A DNA stretch of 12,248 bases from Bacillota bacterium (lineage in GTDB: Bacteria > Bacillota_B > Desulfitobacteriia > Desulfitobacteriales > Desulfitobacteriaceae). Within the stretch, counting starts at the first letter, position 1; every line of letters starts with the position of its first letter. Shown here piece after piece: positions 1-7,292 of this stretch. Where the stretch lies: the NCBI GenBank assembly GCA_021779415.1, contig JAJYAS010000033.1:1-12248 (forward strand). The letters are read 5' to 3'. The position numbers and the translations under genes were made by a program. The notes beneath the pieces are model-generated. The model was not told where the DNA came from, ran no database searches, and worked only from the letters and a program-made list of their open reading frames with translations.

Positions 1-41
1 CTTTAAGAAGTATTTTGGTTGGAAGTAATCGAATGGGGGCT

Positions 42-72
42 AAAAAACGAGGAAATTTGTCCTCGTTTTTTT
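42..72 (+). terminator. Rho-independent terminator, possibly bidirectional
   Basis: A perfect inverted repeat is visible: AAAAAACGAGGA (42-53), loop AATTTG, TCCTCGTTTTTT (60-71). It has a T-run on the right and an A-run on the left, so it could stop transcription in both directions. It probably closes the operon upstream of minC. A short open frame that ends in TAA at 26-28 (FKKYFGWK then stop) may be the tail of that upstream gene, but it is too short to identify. Confidence 0.85.
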
Positions 73-158
73 ATATTGTAAAAAGGGAATTGGGACAGGC
101 TTGTAGAATTTATAGAGAGCATTTATTGAATATGACAAGCGATGGGGGATTGTGCAGG

Positions 159-842
159 TTGACACGGACAGAACATCTAGCACTTAAGGGCACCCGCGAT
201 GGATTGGTTTTATACCTTGATCCAGCGGCCGACTTTGGATTACTAATCAATGAACTCGCTAAGCTATTAGAAAAATCTGTTCAATTTCTGCAAGGTGCGA
301 CCGTGCGGTGCTATGCTGGGAAAAAGGAATACACTGAGGAGGAACATGCTGCTCTGGCAAGCATCCTAGGCCAATACCAGTTGGAGCTTGCTGGATGGTT
401 GACCACGGAAGAAGTGTATGTGCCTGGTAAGAGTCAATCCTACGCCACAGAGGACAAGGAAACTCGCCATTGGGATGAAGGGATGGTGGAAGGAAGTTGT
501 CTCTTTGTGGAACGCACACTTCGTTCTGGAAAAAGTGTTCAATTTGAGGGTCATGTTGTTGTTCTGGGGGACGTTAATCCCGGAGCGGAGATAATCGCAA
601 CGGGTAACATTGCTGTTTTAGGTTCCCTGCGGGGGGTGGCCCACGCCGGAGCGACAGGGGAACGAAACGCTACAGTCAGCGCTTATCATCTGGCCCCCAC
701 TCAATTGAGGATTGCGGATTTGGTGACCAGGGCACCGGACGAAGAAACCGACGGACGAGGCCCGGAAATTGCCAGAATCAAAGAGGATCAATTAATAGTA
801 GAAGCGGCAGGTATGAATGCTTGGCGCGGCAAGATGCGCTAA
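159..842 (+). CDS. minC: Septum site-determining protein MinC
   Basis: MinC is the FtsZ-polymerisation inhibitor that MinD recruits to the membrane to block septa near the poles. The N-terminal domain (about 1-105) opens with the typical LALKGTRDGL strand. The C-terminal right-handed beta-helix carries RSGK (122-125), GDVNPGAEI (138-146), VLGSLRGVAHAG (153-164) and PTQLRI (180-185), all hallmarks of MinC. I chose TTG at 159 because GGGGGA lies 9 bases upstream and the resulting 227 residues match the usual length (about 226). ATG at 132 (236 residues) is possible. The frame stays open back to 15, but that stretch runs through the terminator at 42-72 and cannot be the true start. A weak promoter candidate (TTGGGA at 90-95, TATAGA at 111-116, only 15 bp apart) precedes it. 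It is first in a minCDE operon, 36 bases before minD. Function is secure; the exact start is less so. Confidence 0.93.
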   Translation: MTRTEHLALKGTRDGLVLYLDPAADFGLLINELAKLLEKSVQFLQGATVRCYAGKKEYTEEEHAALASILGQYQLELAGWLTTEEVYVPGKSQSYATEDKETRHWDEGMVEGSCLFVERTLRSGKSVQFEGHVVVLGDVNPGAEIIATGNIAVLGSLRGVAHAGATGERNATVSAYHLAPTQLRIADLVTRAPDEETDGRGPEIARIKEDQLIVEAAGMNAWRGKMR

Positions 843-878
843 GGGCGAATAACTCTAATTGGAAAGGTAGGTCTAAAT

Positions 879-1673
879 ATGGGTGAGGTAATCGTTGTAA
901 CTTCCGGAAAAGGGGGCGTTGGCAAGACGACAACATCCGCAAATATTGGCACAGGACTAGCTGCCGCAGGACATAAAGTCGTCTTGGTCGATACGGATAT
1001 CGGTTTGCGTAACCTTGATGTGGTGATGGGACTAGAAAACCGCATCGTGTACGACCTAGTGGATGTGACCACTGGGAATTGCCGCTTAAAACAAGCCCTA
1101 ATTAAAGATAAACGTTTTCCCAATCTTTTTTTGCTACCCGCTGCCCAAACAAAGGATAAAACAGCCGTTAATCCTGAGCAGATGAGCACATTAGCTAAAG
1201 AACTAAAAGAGGAATTCGATTTTGCAATTATCGACTGTCCGGCTGGAATTGAACAAGGGTTTCGCAACGCAATTGCTGGTGCCGACCGGGCCGTCGTCGT
1301 TTGTACACCCGAAGTCAGTGCAGTACGCGATGCGGACCGCATTATTGGCCTCTTAGAAGCCGCAGAGCTAAGGAATCCCAAACTAATCATTAACCGAATT
1401 CGACCTGAAATGGTGAAACGTGGGGATATGATGGATATCTCGGATATCCTGGATATCTTGGCCATCGATCTAATCGGTGTTGTCCCAGAAGATGAGAGTA
1501 TCGTGATCTCCACGAACCGCGGTGAACCCGCTGTTATGGATCAAGGATCAAAAGCTGGAGAGGCCTATCGTCGGATCACTAGGCGGATTAAAGGGGAAGA
1601 AGTACCTTTGATGAGCCTCGATGTACCCGTAGGAATTATGGATAGACTTAAGAGACTCGTTGGTCTTCGTTAA
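879..1673 (+). CDS. minD: Septum site-determining ATPase MinD
   Basis: MinD is a ParA/MinD-family P-loop ATPase. It dimerises on the membrane with ATP, binds MinC and is released by MinE. The deviant Walker A motif GKGGVGKTT occupies residues 10-18, with the signature lysine at 11. The switch I aspartate falls at D40 (VLVDTDIGLRNLD), and the Walker B/switch II segment FAIIDCPAGIE lies around 115-125. The last residues (GIMDRLKRLVGLR) form the short amphipathic membrane-targeting helix of bacterial MinD. The 264-residue length is typical. GGAAAGG lies upstream of the ATG at 879. The gene sits 36 bases after minC and 29 before minE, consistent with a single transcript. A run of near-repeated GGATATC units around 1434-1458 encodes the MMDISDILDIL segment and leaves the frame intact. 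Confidence 0.97.
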   Translation: MGEVIVVTSGKGGVGKTTTSANIGTGLAAAGHKVVLVDTDIGLRNLDVVMGLENRIVYDLVDVTTGNCRLKQALIKDKRFPNLFLLPAAQTKDKTAVNPEQMSTLAKELKEEFDFAIIDCPAGIEQGFRNAIAGADRAVVVCTPEVSAVRDADRIIGLLEAAELRNPKLIINRIRPEMVKRGDMMDISDILDILAIDLIGVVPEDESIVISTNRGEPAVMDQGSKAGEAYRRITRRIKGEEVPLMSLDVPVGIMDRLKRLVGLR

Positions 1674-1702
1674 CCGTTCGGTACTGAGAGGAGGAATCGT
1701 CC

Positions 1703-1978
1703 TTGTTAGAATTTATCAGCCGAATGCTTGGCAAGGAAAGCGCCTCGAGCAAGACGGTGGCAAAAGAACGCCTTCGGCTCGTTCTGGTTCATGATCGTGC
1801 TAGCATTTCACCCACTATGCTCAATAGATTAAGAGAAGATTTGGTCAAAGTGATATCCAACTATATGGAAATCGACGAAGCTGCGCTCGAGTTTAACCTC
1901 TGCCAAGATGACCGGGAAGTGGCGTTGGTCGCCAACATTCCTGTCGTGAAGATGAAGCGAGATTACGCCACTAAGTAA
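1703..1978 (+). CDS. minE: Cell division topological specificity factor MinE
   Basis: MinE stimulates MinD ATPase activity and drives or spatially restricts the MinCD inhibitor. The 91-residue protein starts with an amphipathic segment (LEFISRMLG) that can touch the membrane. This is followed by the anti-MinCD helix region KERLRLVLVHDR (21-32), a conserved core of the family. The remainder forms the topological specificity domain with the typical LREDLVKVISNY. The start is TTG at 1703, supported by GAGAGGAGGAAT at 1686-1697 with 5-8 bases of spacing. Bacillus-type Gram-positives use DivIVA/MinJ rather than MinE, so its presence points to a clostridial-type Firmicute. A terminator follows within 40 bases, so minCDE form a closed unit. 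Confidence 0.95.
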   Translation: MLEFISRMLGKESASSKTVAKERLRLVLVHDRASISPTMLNRLREDLVKVISNYMEIDEAALEFNLCQDDREVALVANIPVVKMKRDYATK

Positions 1979-2010
1979 GGAGCCAGCCAACACGAGACGA
2001 TTACAGATCT

Positions 2011-2041
2011 AGCTAGGGGGGATAACCACCTAGCTTTTTTC
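2011..2041 (+). terminator. Rho-independent terminator after minE
   Basis: AGCTAGG (2011-2017) pairs with CCTAGCT (2029-2035). Two further G-C pairs can form past one mismatch, leaving a small loop, and six Ts end the signal (2035-2040). It ends the minCDE transcript. Confidence 0.85.
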
Positions 2042-2091
2042 TCATGGTTTCTTTAAGAGGCCTTTGCAGTCTTGTTAATTGAGACGGAATT

Positions 2092-2120
2092 TTGGGCTGG
2101 GTTTAGAGATGTGTTATAAT
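2092..2120 (+). promoter_or_regulatory. Vegetative-type promoter with extended -10, for rodA
   Basis: A -35-like TTGGGC (2092-2097) is separated by 17 bp from a perfect TATAAT (2115-2120). TG one base before the -10 (TGTTATAAT) makes it an extended -10 promoter. It lies between the minE terminator and the rodA start at 2166, which supports independent transcription of rodA. Start of transcription would be near 2126-2128. Confidence 0.7.
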
Positions 2121-2165
2121 GAGCAAATAGTAGCCAAAGAATCGCTAAATAATTTGAGGGGAATT

Positions 2166-3332
2166 ATGCTCGTGGATAAGCGAACCTTAAGAAACTTAGA
2201 CTTTTTATTTATCCTATTTACACTTTTGTTATTAGTAGCTAGTCTCTTCATCTTGAGCACCGCTTCCATTAATGTTGATAAAGCAGATCCTTTACACTAT
2301 GTCAAGGGGCAAGCGCTCTGGATTATAAGTGGAATTTTCATTGCACTTATCATGGCAGCGATCGATTATCAAAAATGGCGACAGTTCCGGTGGTGGATTT
2401 ACGGCCTTAATTTGGCGTTGCTTTTTGCCGTGATCCTTTTTGGTCACTCGGCTAAAGGAGCAACCCGTTGGATTCCGATCACCTCAAGTTTCAGTATTCA
2501 ACCTTCGGAGTTCGCCAAAATCTTCATTATTATTACCTTCGCTGACTTTCTAGCCCATCGCAAAGGAAAACTCGATAATTTTAGAGATTTTATCGTACCG
2601 TTTCTCTTCGTGCTCGTTCCCATGCTTCTGATCTTTAAACAGCCTGACTTAGGGACCACGTTAGTTTTTGCCGCCATATTTATCGGGATGATGTTTGTGG
2701 CGGGTGCCAATCCTTGGAAATTTGGAGGACTGCTCGTGGGCGGAGTTTGTATCATTGGGCTCGCACTTTGGTTGCACTTTGCCACGAACTTACCGGGCTG
2801 GTTACATTGGGCGCAAGGTCTTCCCCTCCCCATGCAAGATTATCAGTTAAAACGCTTAACTATTTTCGTGAATCCGGCTGCCGATAAGTCTGGAGACGGA
2901 TTCCATATTCTACAATCCCTTTGGGCCATCGGCTCCGGTCAGTTATGGGGAAAAGGGTATCGTATGGGAACGCAAGGTCAGTTGAATTTCTTGCCGGAAC
3001 ATCACACCGACTTTATTTTTTCGGTCGTCGGAGAAGAGTTCGGCTTTGTGGGTACGGTCACGCTGCTTTTCCTCTTTCTCATTTTTATCTTGCGCAGTAT
3101 CAGCATCGCTTTGAAAGCGCGCGACCCGTTTGGGATGTTGATTGCCACGGGCGTGATCTCCATGTTTACCTTTCATATCTTGGTTAATGTCGGTATGACC
3201 TCGGGGATTATGCCCGTGACGGGTATCCCGCTACCGTTGATCAGCTATGGTGGGAGCGCAATGTGGTCGAACATGGCCTCGGTTGGGTTACTCCTCAGTG
3301 TCAATTTAAGGCGACAGCGACTCATGTTTTAA
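2166..3332 (+). CDS. rodA: SEDS peptidoglycan glycosyltransferase RodA
   Basis: This is a member of the RodA/FtsW/SpoVE (SEDS) family. These polytopic membrane enzymes polymerise lipid II into glycan strands with a partner class B PBP during elongation. The 388-residue protein shows about ten hydrophobic segments. The family motif GATRWI contains W102, and LPEHHTDFIFSVVGEE contains the likely catalytic aspartate D282, matching W105 and D280 of B. subtilis RodA. The C-terminal GIPLPLISYGGS (353-364) is the SEDS signature. ATG at 2166 was chosen because GAGGGG lies just upstream and the length fits (B. subtilis about 393). GTG at 2172 is an alternative. A longer open frame back to 2079 would overlap the promoter and lacks a good ribosome site. 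Location beside minCDE favours RodA over FtsW or SpoVE, though SEDS paralogues cannot be separated with certainty here. Confidence 0.93.
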   Translation: MLVDKRTLRNLDFLFILFTLLLLVASLFILSTASINVDKADPLHYVKGQALWIISGIFIALIMAAIDYQKWRQFRWWIYGLNLALLFAVILFGHSAKGATRWIPITSSFSIQPSEFAKIFIIITFADFLAHRKGKLDNFRDFIVPFLFVLVPMLLIFKQPDLGTTLVFAAIFIGMMFVAGANPWKFGGLLVGGVCIIGLALWLHFATNLPGWLHWAQGLPLPMQDYQLKRLTIFVNPAADKSGDGFHILQSLWAIGSGQLWGKGYRMGTQGQLNFLPEHHTDFIFSVVGEEFGFVGTVTLLFLFLIFILRSISIALKARDPFGMLIATGVISMFTFHILVNVGMTSGIMPVTGIPLPLISYGGSAMWSNMASVGLLLSVNLRRQRLMF

Positions 3333-3348
3333 TCGAGGTTCGATATTT

Positions 3349-3374
3349 CCCCGCAGCTTGCTGCGGGGATTTTT
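3349..3374 (+). terminator. Strong Rho-independent terminator after rodA
   Basis: A perfect GC-rich 9-bp inverted repeat, CCCCGCAGC (3349-3357) and GCTGCGGGG (3360-3368), is followed by A and then TTTTT. It sits 16 bases beyond the rodA stop. Confidence 0.92.
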
Positions 3375-3382
3375 CATTCCAT

Positions 3383-3419
3383 CCTTCAATTCGAAGAATT
3401 GAAGGGTTCTATTTTTTTT
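3383..3419 (+). terminator. Second, tandem terminator-like hairpin
   Basis: CCTTCAATTC (3383-3392) and GAATTGAAGG (3396-3405) form a perfect 10-bp stem with a GAA loop. A stretch ending in eight Ts follows (3412-3419). With the hairpin at 3349 it forms a double terminator. The left arm resembles a sequence repeated at 3469-3485 (CCATCCTTCGATTCG). Confidence 0.7.
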
Positions 3420-3510
3420 GCCTTCTCATAAACTATTAAGGGATGTACGAGCCTAATCGTGGTTCAAATTCCATCCTTCGATTCGCAGAACCGAATTCCA
3501 AGATCGGATC

Positions 3511-3535
3511 TCGAACATCGAACCTCGAACTTCGA
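3511..3535. repeat. Heptamer tandem repeat (TCGAACN)x3.5
   Basis: Three consecutive 7-base units, TCGAACA, TCGAACC and TCGAACT, are followed by a partial fourth TCGAG. They end 20 bases before the M23-family gene. The first six bases are invariant and the seventh varies. Intergenic heptamer tracts of this style resemble the short tandemly repeated repetitive sequences known from cyanobacteria. Whether this one is dispersed in the genome cannot be seen here. Confidence 0.75.
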
Positions 3536-3555
3536 GTAAAGAGAGGCAGAGTAGG

Positions 3556-4335
3556 ATGAATCCTTTTGAACGTTGGGATGACTGGGAATGGGAACGGGCA
3601 GTCCAAGAAGTAGGGAAAGAACAGGGGCGGGGAAAATCACCGCACTTTAACCATCAGCCAGGACGTCGAAATTCCCCCAAGACGGGTTGGGGGAACGTCT
3701 TGAAACATTGGAACGGCACACAAAAGCGGGCTATTGTAGCTGCGACGTTATTTTTGTTAGTCTTCTTTAGTTCCAATGGTTCGGATCAAGTGTCGCTCGC
3801 GGTTCACTCCCTTTATCGGGGTGCGGTTAACTCGGACAATTTCTATGAAGCCTTAAATGGGATGGCGAAAGATGCCCTCTCAATCGGAGGAGTGAGCAGT
3901 AAAAGTGTTCCTGTGGATGCAAAGATGCTTGGCCAGTTTTTGCCTCCTCTTTCCGGGCAAGTTATGGCGGGATTTGGCGAAAAGGGAGAAGGGGGAACCA
4001 ATGCCGTGGGCACAGTTCATAAGGGAATCGACGTAGGGAGCAGTTTGGGAATGCCCGTCGTTTCCCCTGCGGACGGGGTTGTGACCTTAGTGGGGGAAGA
4101 TCCCCAATTAGGAAAGATCGCCAAGGTGGATTTTGGCAATGGTTGGACCACGATCCTGGGGAATCTAGGGGATATTTCTGTTCAGAAGGGTCAGCGGGTC
4201 CAGAAAGGGGAGACTTTAGGTTCGGTTGGGCTTTCCGCACCTTTGAAAAAACCCTGGCTGCATTTTGAACTGCGCAAAGATAATCAGCCGGTCAACCCAA
4301 TACCCTATCTCATCCAGCCAGCAGCCAAGAGCTAA
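3556..4335 (+). CDS. Membrane-anchored M23-family protein, SpoIVFA-like
   Basis: This 259-residue protein has a charged cytoplasmic N-terminus (1-57), one transmembrane segment (about 58-73, RAIVAATLFLLVFFSS) and a C-terminal LytM/M23 fold (about 130-255). In the M23 core, H155 and D159 (HKGIDVG) and H236 (WLHFELR) can be the zinc ligands. The first histidine of the HxH pair, which is catalytic in LytM, is a tryptophan (W234), so endopeptidase activity is doubtful. A gene directly upstream of a SpoIVFB-type protease with this architecture matches SpoIVFA. SpoIVFA holds SpoIVFB inactive until a forespore signal arrives. I infer that role from context and architecture; a divergent cell-wall M23 protein is the alternative. 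ATG at 3556 follows AAAGAGAGG (3538-3546). Confidence 0.85.
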   Translation: MNPFERWDDWEWERAVQEVGKEQGRGKSPHFNHQPGRRNSPKTGWGNVLKHWNGTQKRAIVAATLFLLVFFSSNGSDQVSLAVHSLYRGAVNSDNFYEALNGMAKDALSIGGVSSKSVPVDAKMLGQFLPPLSGQVMAGFGEKGEGGTNAVGTVHKGIDVGSSLGMPVVSPADGVVTLVGEDPQLGKIAKVDFGNGWTTILGNLGDISVQKGQRVQKGETLGSVGLSAPLKKPWLHFELRKDNQPVNPIPYLIQPAAKS

Positions 4336-4381
4336 GATAGTCGAGGACAAAGAGGCTTATCAAATTTTTCTCGTACAGTCA

Positions 4382-4470
4382 GAAAGTATAAACTTACGTT
4401 ATATACTTTCCAAGCATAAGTGCAACTAAGGCGACCGCCTTCGCCAAGGCTTAGCGCTAGCCAAGTTTTC
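4382..4470. repeat. Intergenic palindromic element
   Basis: GAAAGTATA (4382-4390) and TATACTTTC (4402-4410) are perfect 9-base inverted arms around an 11-base centre. AAGGC-GACC-GCCTT (4427-4440) forms a second hairpin. A third near-palindrome around TAGCGCTA (4452-4459), flanked by GGCT and GCC, follows. No T-run follows the first hairpin, so it is not an ordinary terminator. The three hairpins in a row, ending just before the ribosome site of the next gene, could be a dispersed repeat unit, an operator or an RNA leader. Confidence 0.5.
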
Positions 4471-4488
4471 TTTAGAGGGGGAGCAGAA

Positions 4489-5364
4489 ATGGAGCTCGCG
4501 AAATTATGGGGGGTGAGCCTTCGAATTCATCCCACCTTTCTGTTGGTCTTGCTACTCTACGGAGTCCTGGGTCTCGTGGCCCAGGCTCTTCTCGTCTTTG
4601 CCTTAGTCGTCGGACATGAATTAGCGCATCTCATGACGGCCAGGGCCTATGGCTTTAAAGTCGTGGGGCTGGAATTATTCCCTTTTGGTGGAGCGGCCTA
4701 TTGTGATGATCTCTTCGAAGGAAGAAAACTGGAAGAAAGTGTGGTGGCTTTGGCTGGTCCTGCCTTTAACCTGGTGCTCTTATTTGCGGCTCAAGCCTTG
4801 AGGTGGCAAGGGCTATGGGCGGGCGAACTGGCGGATGATTTTGTGCGTTATAATGTTTGGCTGGCGGCGTTTAACTTGATCCCGGTTTTGCCGCTGGATG
4901 GTGGACGTGTGGTGCGAGCTCTCTGTGTGGAAGGCTTTGGTTTCGTTCGTACGACGAAGTTCTTGGCTTGGGCAGGAAAATGGTTGGGTGTTCTCTTTGC
5001 TCTCTACGGAATCCTTTTATGGGGGCGGGGGAAGTTCTCTGAAGGACCCCTCACCTTTATTATCTTAGGGGGCTTCTTTTGGGTGGCAGGCAGTAAAGAG
5101 ATTTCCACTGCCCATATCACGTTTCTCAGGCAATTGACGCGGAAGAAAGAGGAATTGTTGAAAAAAGGGCTGATGCGCAGTCGTTGGGTTACCGTTCAGA
5201 AAAATACCCCCTTGGTGCGCATCGTCGAAGAGTTTACGCCAGATCGCTACGCCCTGGTCTCTCTGACGAATGAAGAAATGGGGCAGGGTAAGATCCTGAC
5301 CGAGACGGATGTGGTAGAGGGGATGTTGCGCGAGGGAATTCGTTTTCCAGTAGGGAAACTTTAG
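4489..5364 (+). CDS. spoIVFB: Site-2 (M50) intramembrane metalloprotease, SpoIVFB-type
   Basis: In SpoIVFB, this enzyme cleaves pro-sigma-K in the mother-cell/forespore membrane late in sporulation. The zinc motif HELAH is at residues 43-47 (catalytic E44). The second zinc site, NLIPVLPLDGGR, is at 129-140 with D137. These are the same positions as H43, E44, H47 and D137 of B. subtilis SpoIVFB. Hydrophobic segments lie around 15-50, 85-103, 122-135 and 160-205. The C-terminal 80 residues (from about RSRWVTVQKNTPLVRIV) look like a single CBS-type module, as in SpoIVFB. The 291-residue length fits (about 288). ATG at 4489 is preceded by GAGGGGGAG (4475-4483). The frame upstream to 4420 would run through a palindromic element, so I rejected it. 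The M23/SpoIVFA-like gene lies directly upstream. Confidence 0.92.
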   Translation: MELAKLWGVSLRIHPTFLLVLLLYGVLGLVAQALLVFALVVGHELAHLMTARAYGFKVVGLELFPFGGAAYCDDLFEGRKLEESVVALAGPAFNLVLLFAAQALRWQGLWAGELADDFVRYNVWLAAFNLIPVLPLDGGRVVRALCVEGFGFVRTTKFLAWAGKWLGVLFALYGILLWGRGKFSEGPLTFIILGGFFWVAGSKEISTAHITFLRQLTRKKEELLKKGLMRSRWVTVQKNTPLVRIVEEFTPDRYALVSLTNEEMGQGKILTETDVVEGMLREGIRFPVGKL

Positions 5365-5390
5365 GGATATTCTGTTATTTATGATATAAT
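5362..5390 (+). promoter_or_regulatory. Extended -10 promoter for the radical-SAM operon
   Basis: TGATATAAT (5382-5390) is a perfect extended -10 element. At 17 bp spacing the -35 position (5362-5367, TAGGGA) is poor, which is usual for extended -10 promoters. The stop codon of spoIVFB lies in the same bases, so the promoter begins exactly where that gene ends. Transcription would start near 5396. Confidence 0.65.
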
Positions 5391-5421
5391 TGAGGTCCAC
5401 AAAGTAGTACAAGGAGGCCTC

Positions 5422-7287
5422 ATGGAGATCATGAATGAATTTACCGCGGCGGAGATACGCCGGCAGGTCGAACTGTTTTTGCCTAAAGTCTTGAAACCTA
5501 GCCGTTATATAGGGTCTGAATGGAACGCGATTCGCAAGGATTGGGATACAACCGACGTTCATATGGCCTTTGCTTTCCCGGATGTGTATGAAGTGGGAAT
5601 GTCCCATTTAGGAACAAGGATTCTTTACCATCTCGTCAATACGTTTCCAGAATTCCTCTGTGAAAGGGTCTTTGCCCCTTGGGTCGATATGGAACAGACA
5701 CTACGTGAGAAGGGGATCCCACTCTATGCGCTGGAATCTTTTCAACCCCTCAAAGGGTTTGATGTGGTGGGCTTTACCCTTCAGTACGAAATGAGTTATA
5801 CCAATATTCTCAATATGCTCGAGCTGGCTGGAATTCCCCTCCACACGGAAGACCGTGGGCCAGACGACCCGTGGATTATTGCCGGAGGCCCTTGCGCATT
5901 TAACCCGGAACCTCTCGTTGGTTTTATTGACTTCTTCCTTCTCGGGGAAAGTGAAGAACAGTTGCCAGAAGTGCTTCGCCTCATGGCTGAGCAGAAGAAA
6001 AACCCCGTTTCTCGGCAAGAGTTCTTAAGAAAAGTAGCTCAAGTTCAGGGTGTATATGTGCCGGAGTTCTACCATGTCTCCTATAAACCTGACGGTCGAA
6101 TTGAGAAGATAGAGGCTGAAGTTGGTGTTCCAGCGGTGGTGGAAAAAGCGATTGTACAAGATTTGGATCAAGCCTTTTTCCCGACCAATCCGGTTGTTCC
6201 CTATATGGAAATAGTGCATGATCGGATGATGCTTGAAGTCATGCGCGGCTGCTCTAGGGGCTGTCGGTTTTGCCAAGCGGGGATGATTTACCGACCCGTT
6301 CGAGAACGGTCGACAGAAACTCTCCTGAAGCAAACCGAGGAATTGGTGCGTTCGACGGGGTACGATGAGGTGGCTCTCACTTCGCTTTCCAGTGGAGATT
6401 ACACCTGTATCCAACCCGTCATTGAGACAATCCTTGAGAAACACGGTCCTGAAGGGGTTGGGGTTTCTCTCCCCTCACTGCGAGTGGACTCCTTTGATGT
6501 CGGTTTAGCCGAGACCGTACAAAAGACTCGTAAATCCGGTTTAACTTTTGCACCGGAAGCAGGTTCACAGCGCTTGCGTGATGTGATTAATAAGGGAGTG
6601 ACGGAGGAAAATCTCTTAGCTGCGGCCGGGGCGGCCTTTAAAAAGGGTTGGTCGACGATTAAGCTTTACTTCATGGTGGGGTTACCTACGGAGACTCAAG
6701 AAGACATCGACGGGATTGTTGATTTGGCTAAGAAAGTTGTCAATCTCGGAACTCAGCTCGGACGCCGCAATATCACGGTGACGATCTCGACGAGTATCTT
6801 CGTACCCAAACCTCACACCCCGTTTCAGTGGGAACCTCAAGAAGCCAAAGCTTCCGTCGATCTAAAGCAAAGATATCTCCGAGAGAAATTGCGCGATCGT
6901 CGCATTAAATACAATTATCATGATGTGAAGACGAGCTACCTGGAAGCGGTCTTTGCTAAGGGGGATCGACGCTTGGCGCCGCTCCTCGAATGGGCGTACA
7001 AACACGGTTGCCGCTTTGATGGTTGGTCTGAGCAATTTCGCGAAGGGGTATGGATGGAAGCCTTTAGCGAGTTAGGCATCGACCCACATTTTTACGCCAA
7101 TCGTGCCATGGATTATGATGACATCTTGCCTTGGGAACATTTAGAGAGTGGTGTGACGAAACAGTTTTTAGTTGAAGAACATCATCGTGCCCTGCAGGAA
7201 GCTAAAACGATCGATTGTCGCTATGATGAATGCACCGGGTGTGGAATTTGCCCGGGCAGAGGGGTTCAGATTGAGTTGAAAGGGTGA
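5422..7287 (+). CDS. Radical SAM protein of the TIGR03960 family
   Basis: This 621-residue protein has an N-terminal B12-binding-like region (about 45-190, including FPDVYEVGMSHLGTRILYH and IIAGGPCAFNPEP). A radical-SAM core follows, with the 4Fe-4S motif RGCSRGCRFCQAG giving C277, C281 and C284. Further family landmarks are LPSLRVDSFD, LTFAPEAGSQRLRDVINKGV and KLYFMVGLPTE. The C-terminus carries C599, C604, C607 and C610 (CxxxxCxxCxxC), which may bind a second metal centre. The reaction is unknown; the family is uncharacterised and usually sits beside, or is fused to, a DUF2344 partner, as here. AAGGAGG (5411-5417) is 4 bases from ATG 5422 and 13 from ATG 5431, so either start may be used. 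The last bases overlap or abut the partner gene, consistent with translational coupling. Confidence 0.93.
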   Translation: MEIMNEFTAAEIRRQVELFLPKVLKPSRYIGSEWNAIRKDWDTTDVHMAFAFPDVYEVGMSHLGTRILYHLVNTFPEFLCERVFAPWVDMEQTLREKGIPLYALESFQPLKGFDVVGFTLQYEMSYTNILNMLELAGIPLHTEDRGPDDPWIIAGGPCAFNPEPLVGFIDFFLLGESEEQLPEVLRLMAEQKKNPVSRQEFLRKVAQVQGVYVPEFYHVSYKPDGRIEKIEAEVGVPAVVEKAIVQDLDQAFFPTNPVVPYMEIVHDRMMLEVMRGCSRGCRFCQAGMIYRPVRERSTETLLKQTEELVRSTGYDEVALTSLSSGDYTCIQPVIETILEKHGPEGVGVSLPSLRVDSFDVGLAETVQKTRKSGLTFAPEAGSQRLRDVINKGVTEENLLAAAGAAFKKGWSTIKLYFMVGLPTETQEDIDGIVDLAKKVVNLGTQLGRRNITVTISTSIFVPKPHTPFQWEPQEAKASVDLKQRYLREKLRDRRIKYNYHDVKTSYLEAVFAKGDRRLAPLLEWAYKHGCRFDGWSEQFREGVWMEAFSELGIDPHFYANRAMDYDDILPWEHLESGVTKQFLVEEHHRALQEAKTIDCRYDECTGCGICPGRGVQIELKG

Positions 7288-7292
7288 GTGCC

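Noticed and set aside
15..158. N-terminal extension of MinC
   Set aside because: The open frame runs through a perfect terminator at 42-72, has no family similarity and makes the protein about 48 residues too long.
839..1513. 224-codon open frame on the minus strand
   Set aside because: It is antisense to minD and has no ribosome site; its existence follows from minD codon use.
2498..2833. 111-codon minus-strand open frame inside rodA
   Set aside because: Antisense shadow of a strongly conserved membrane protein gene, without its own signals.
3510..3536. CRISPR-like array
   Set aside because: The units are 7 bases and contiguous, with no spacers.
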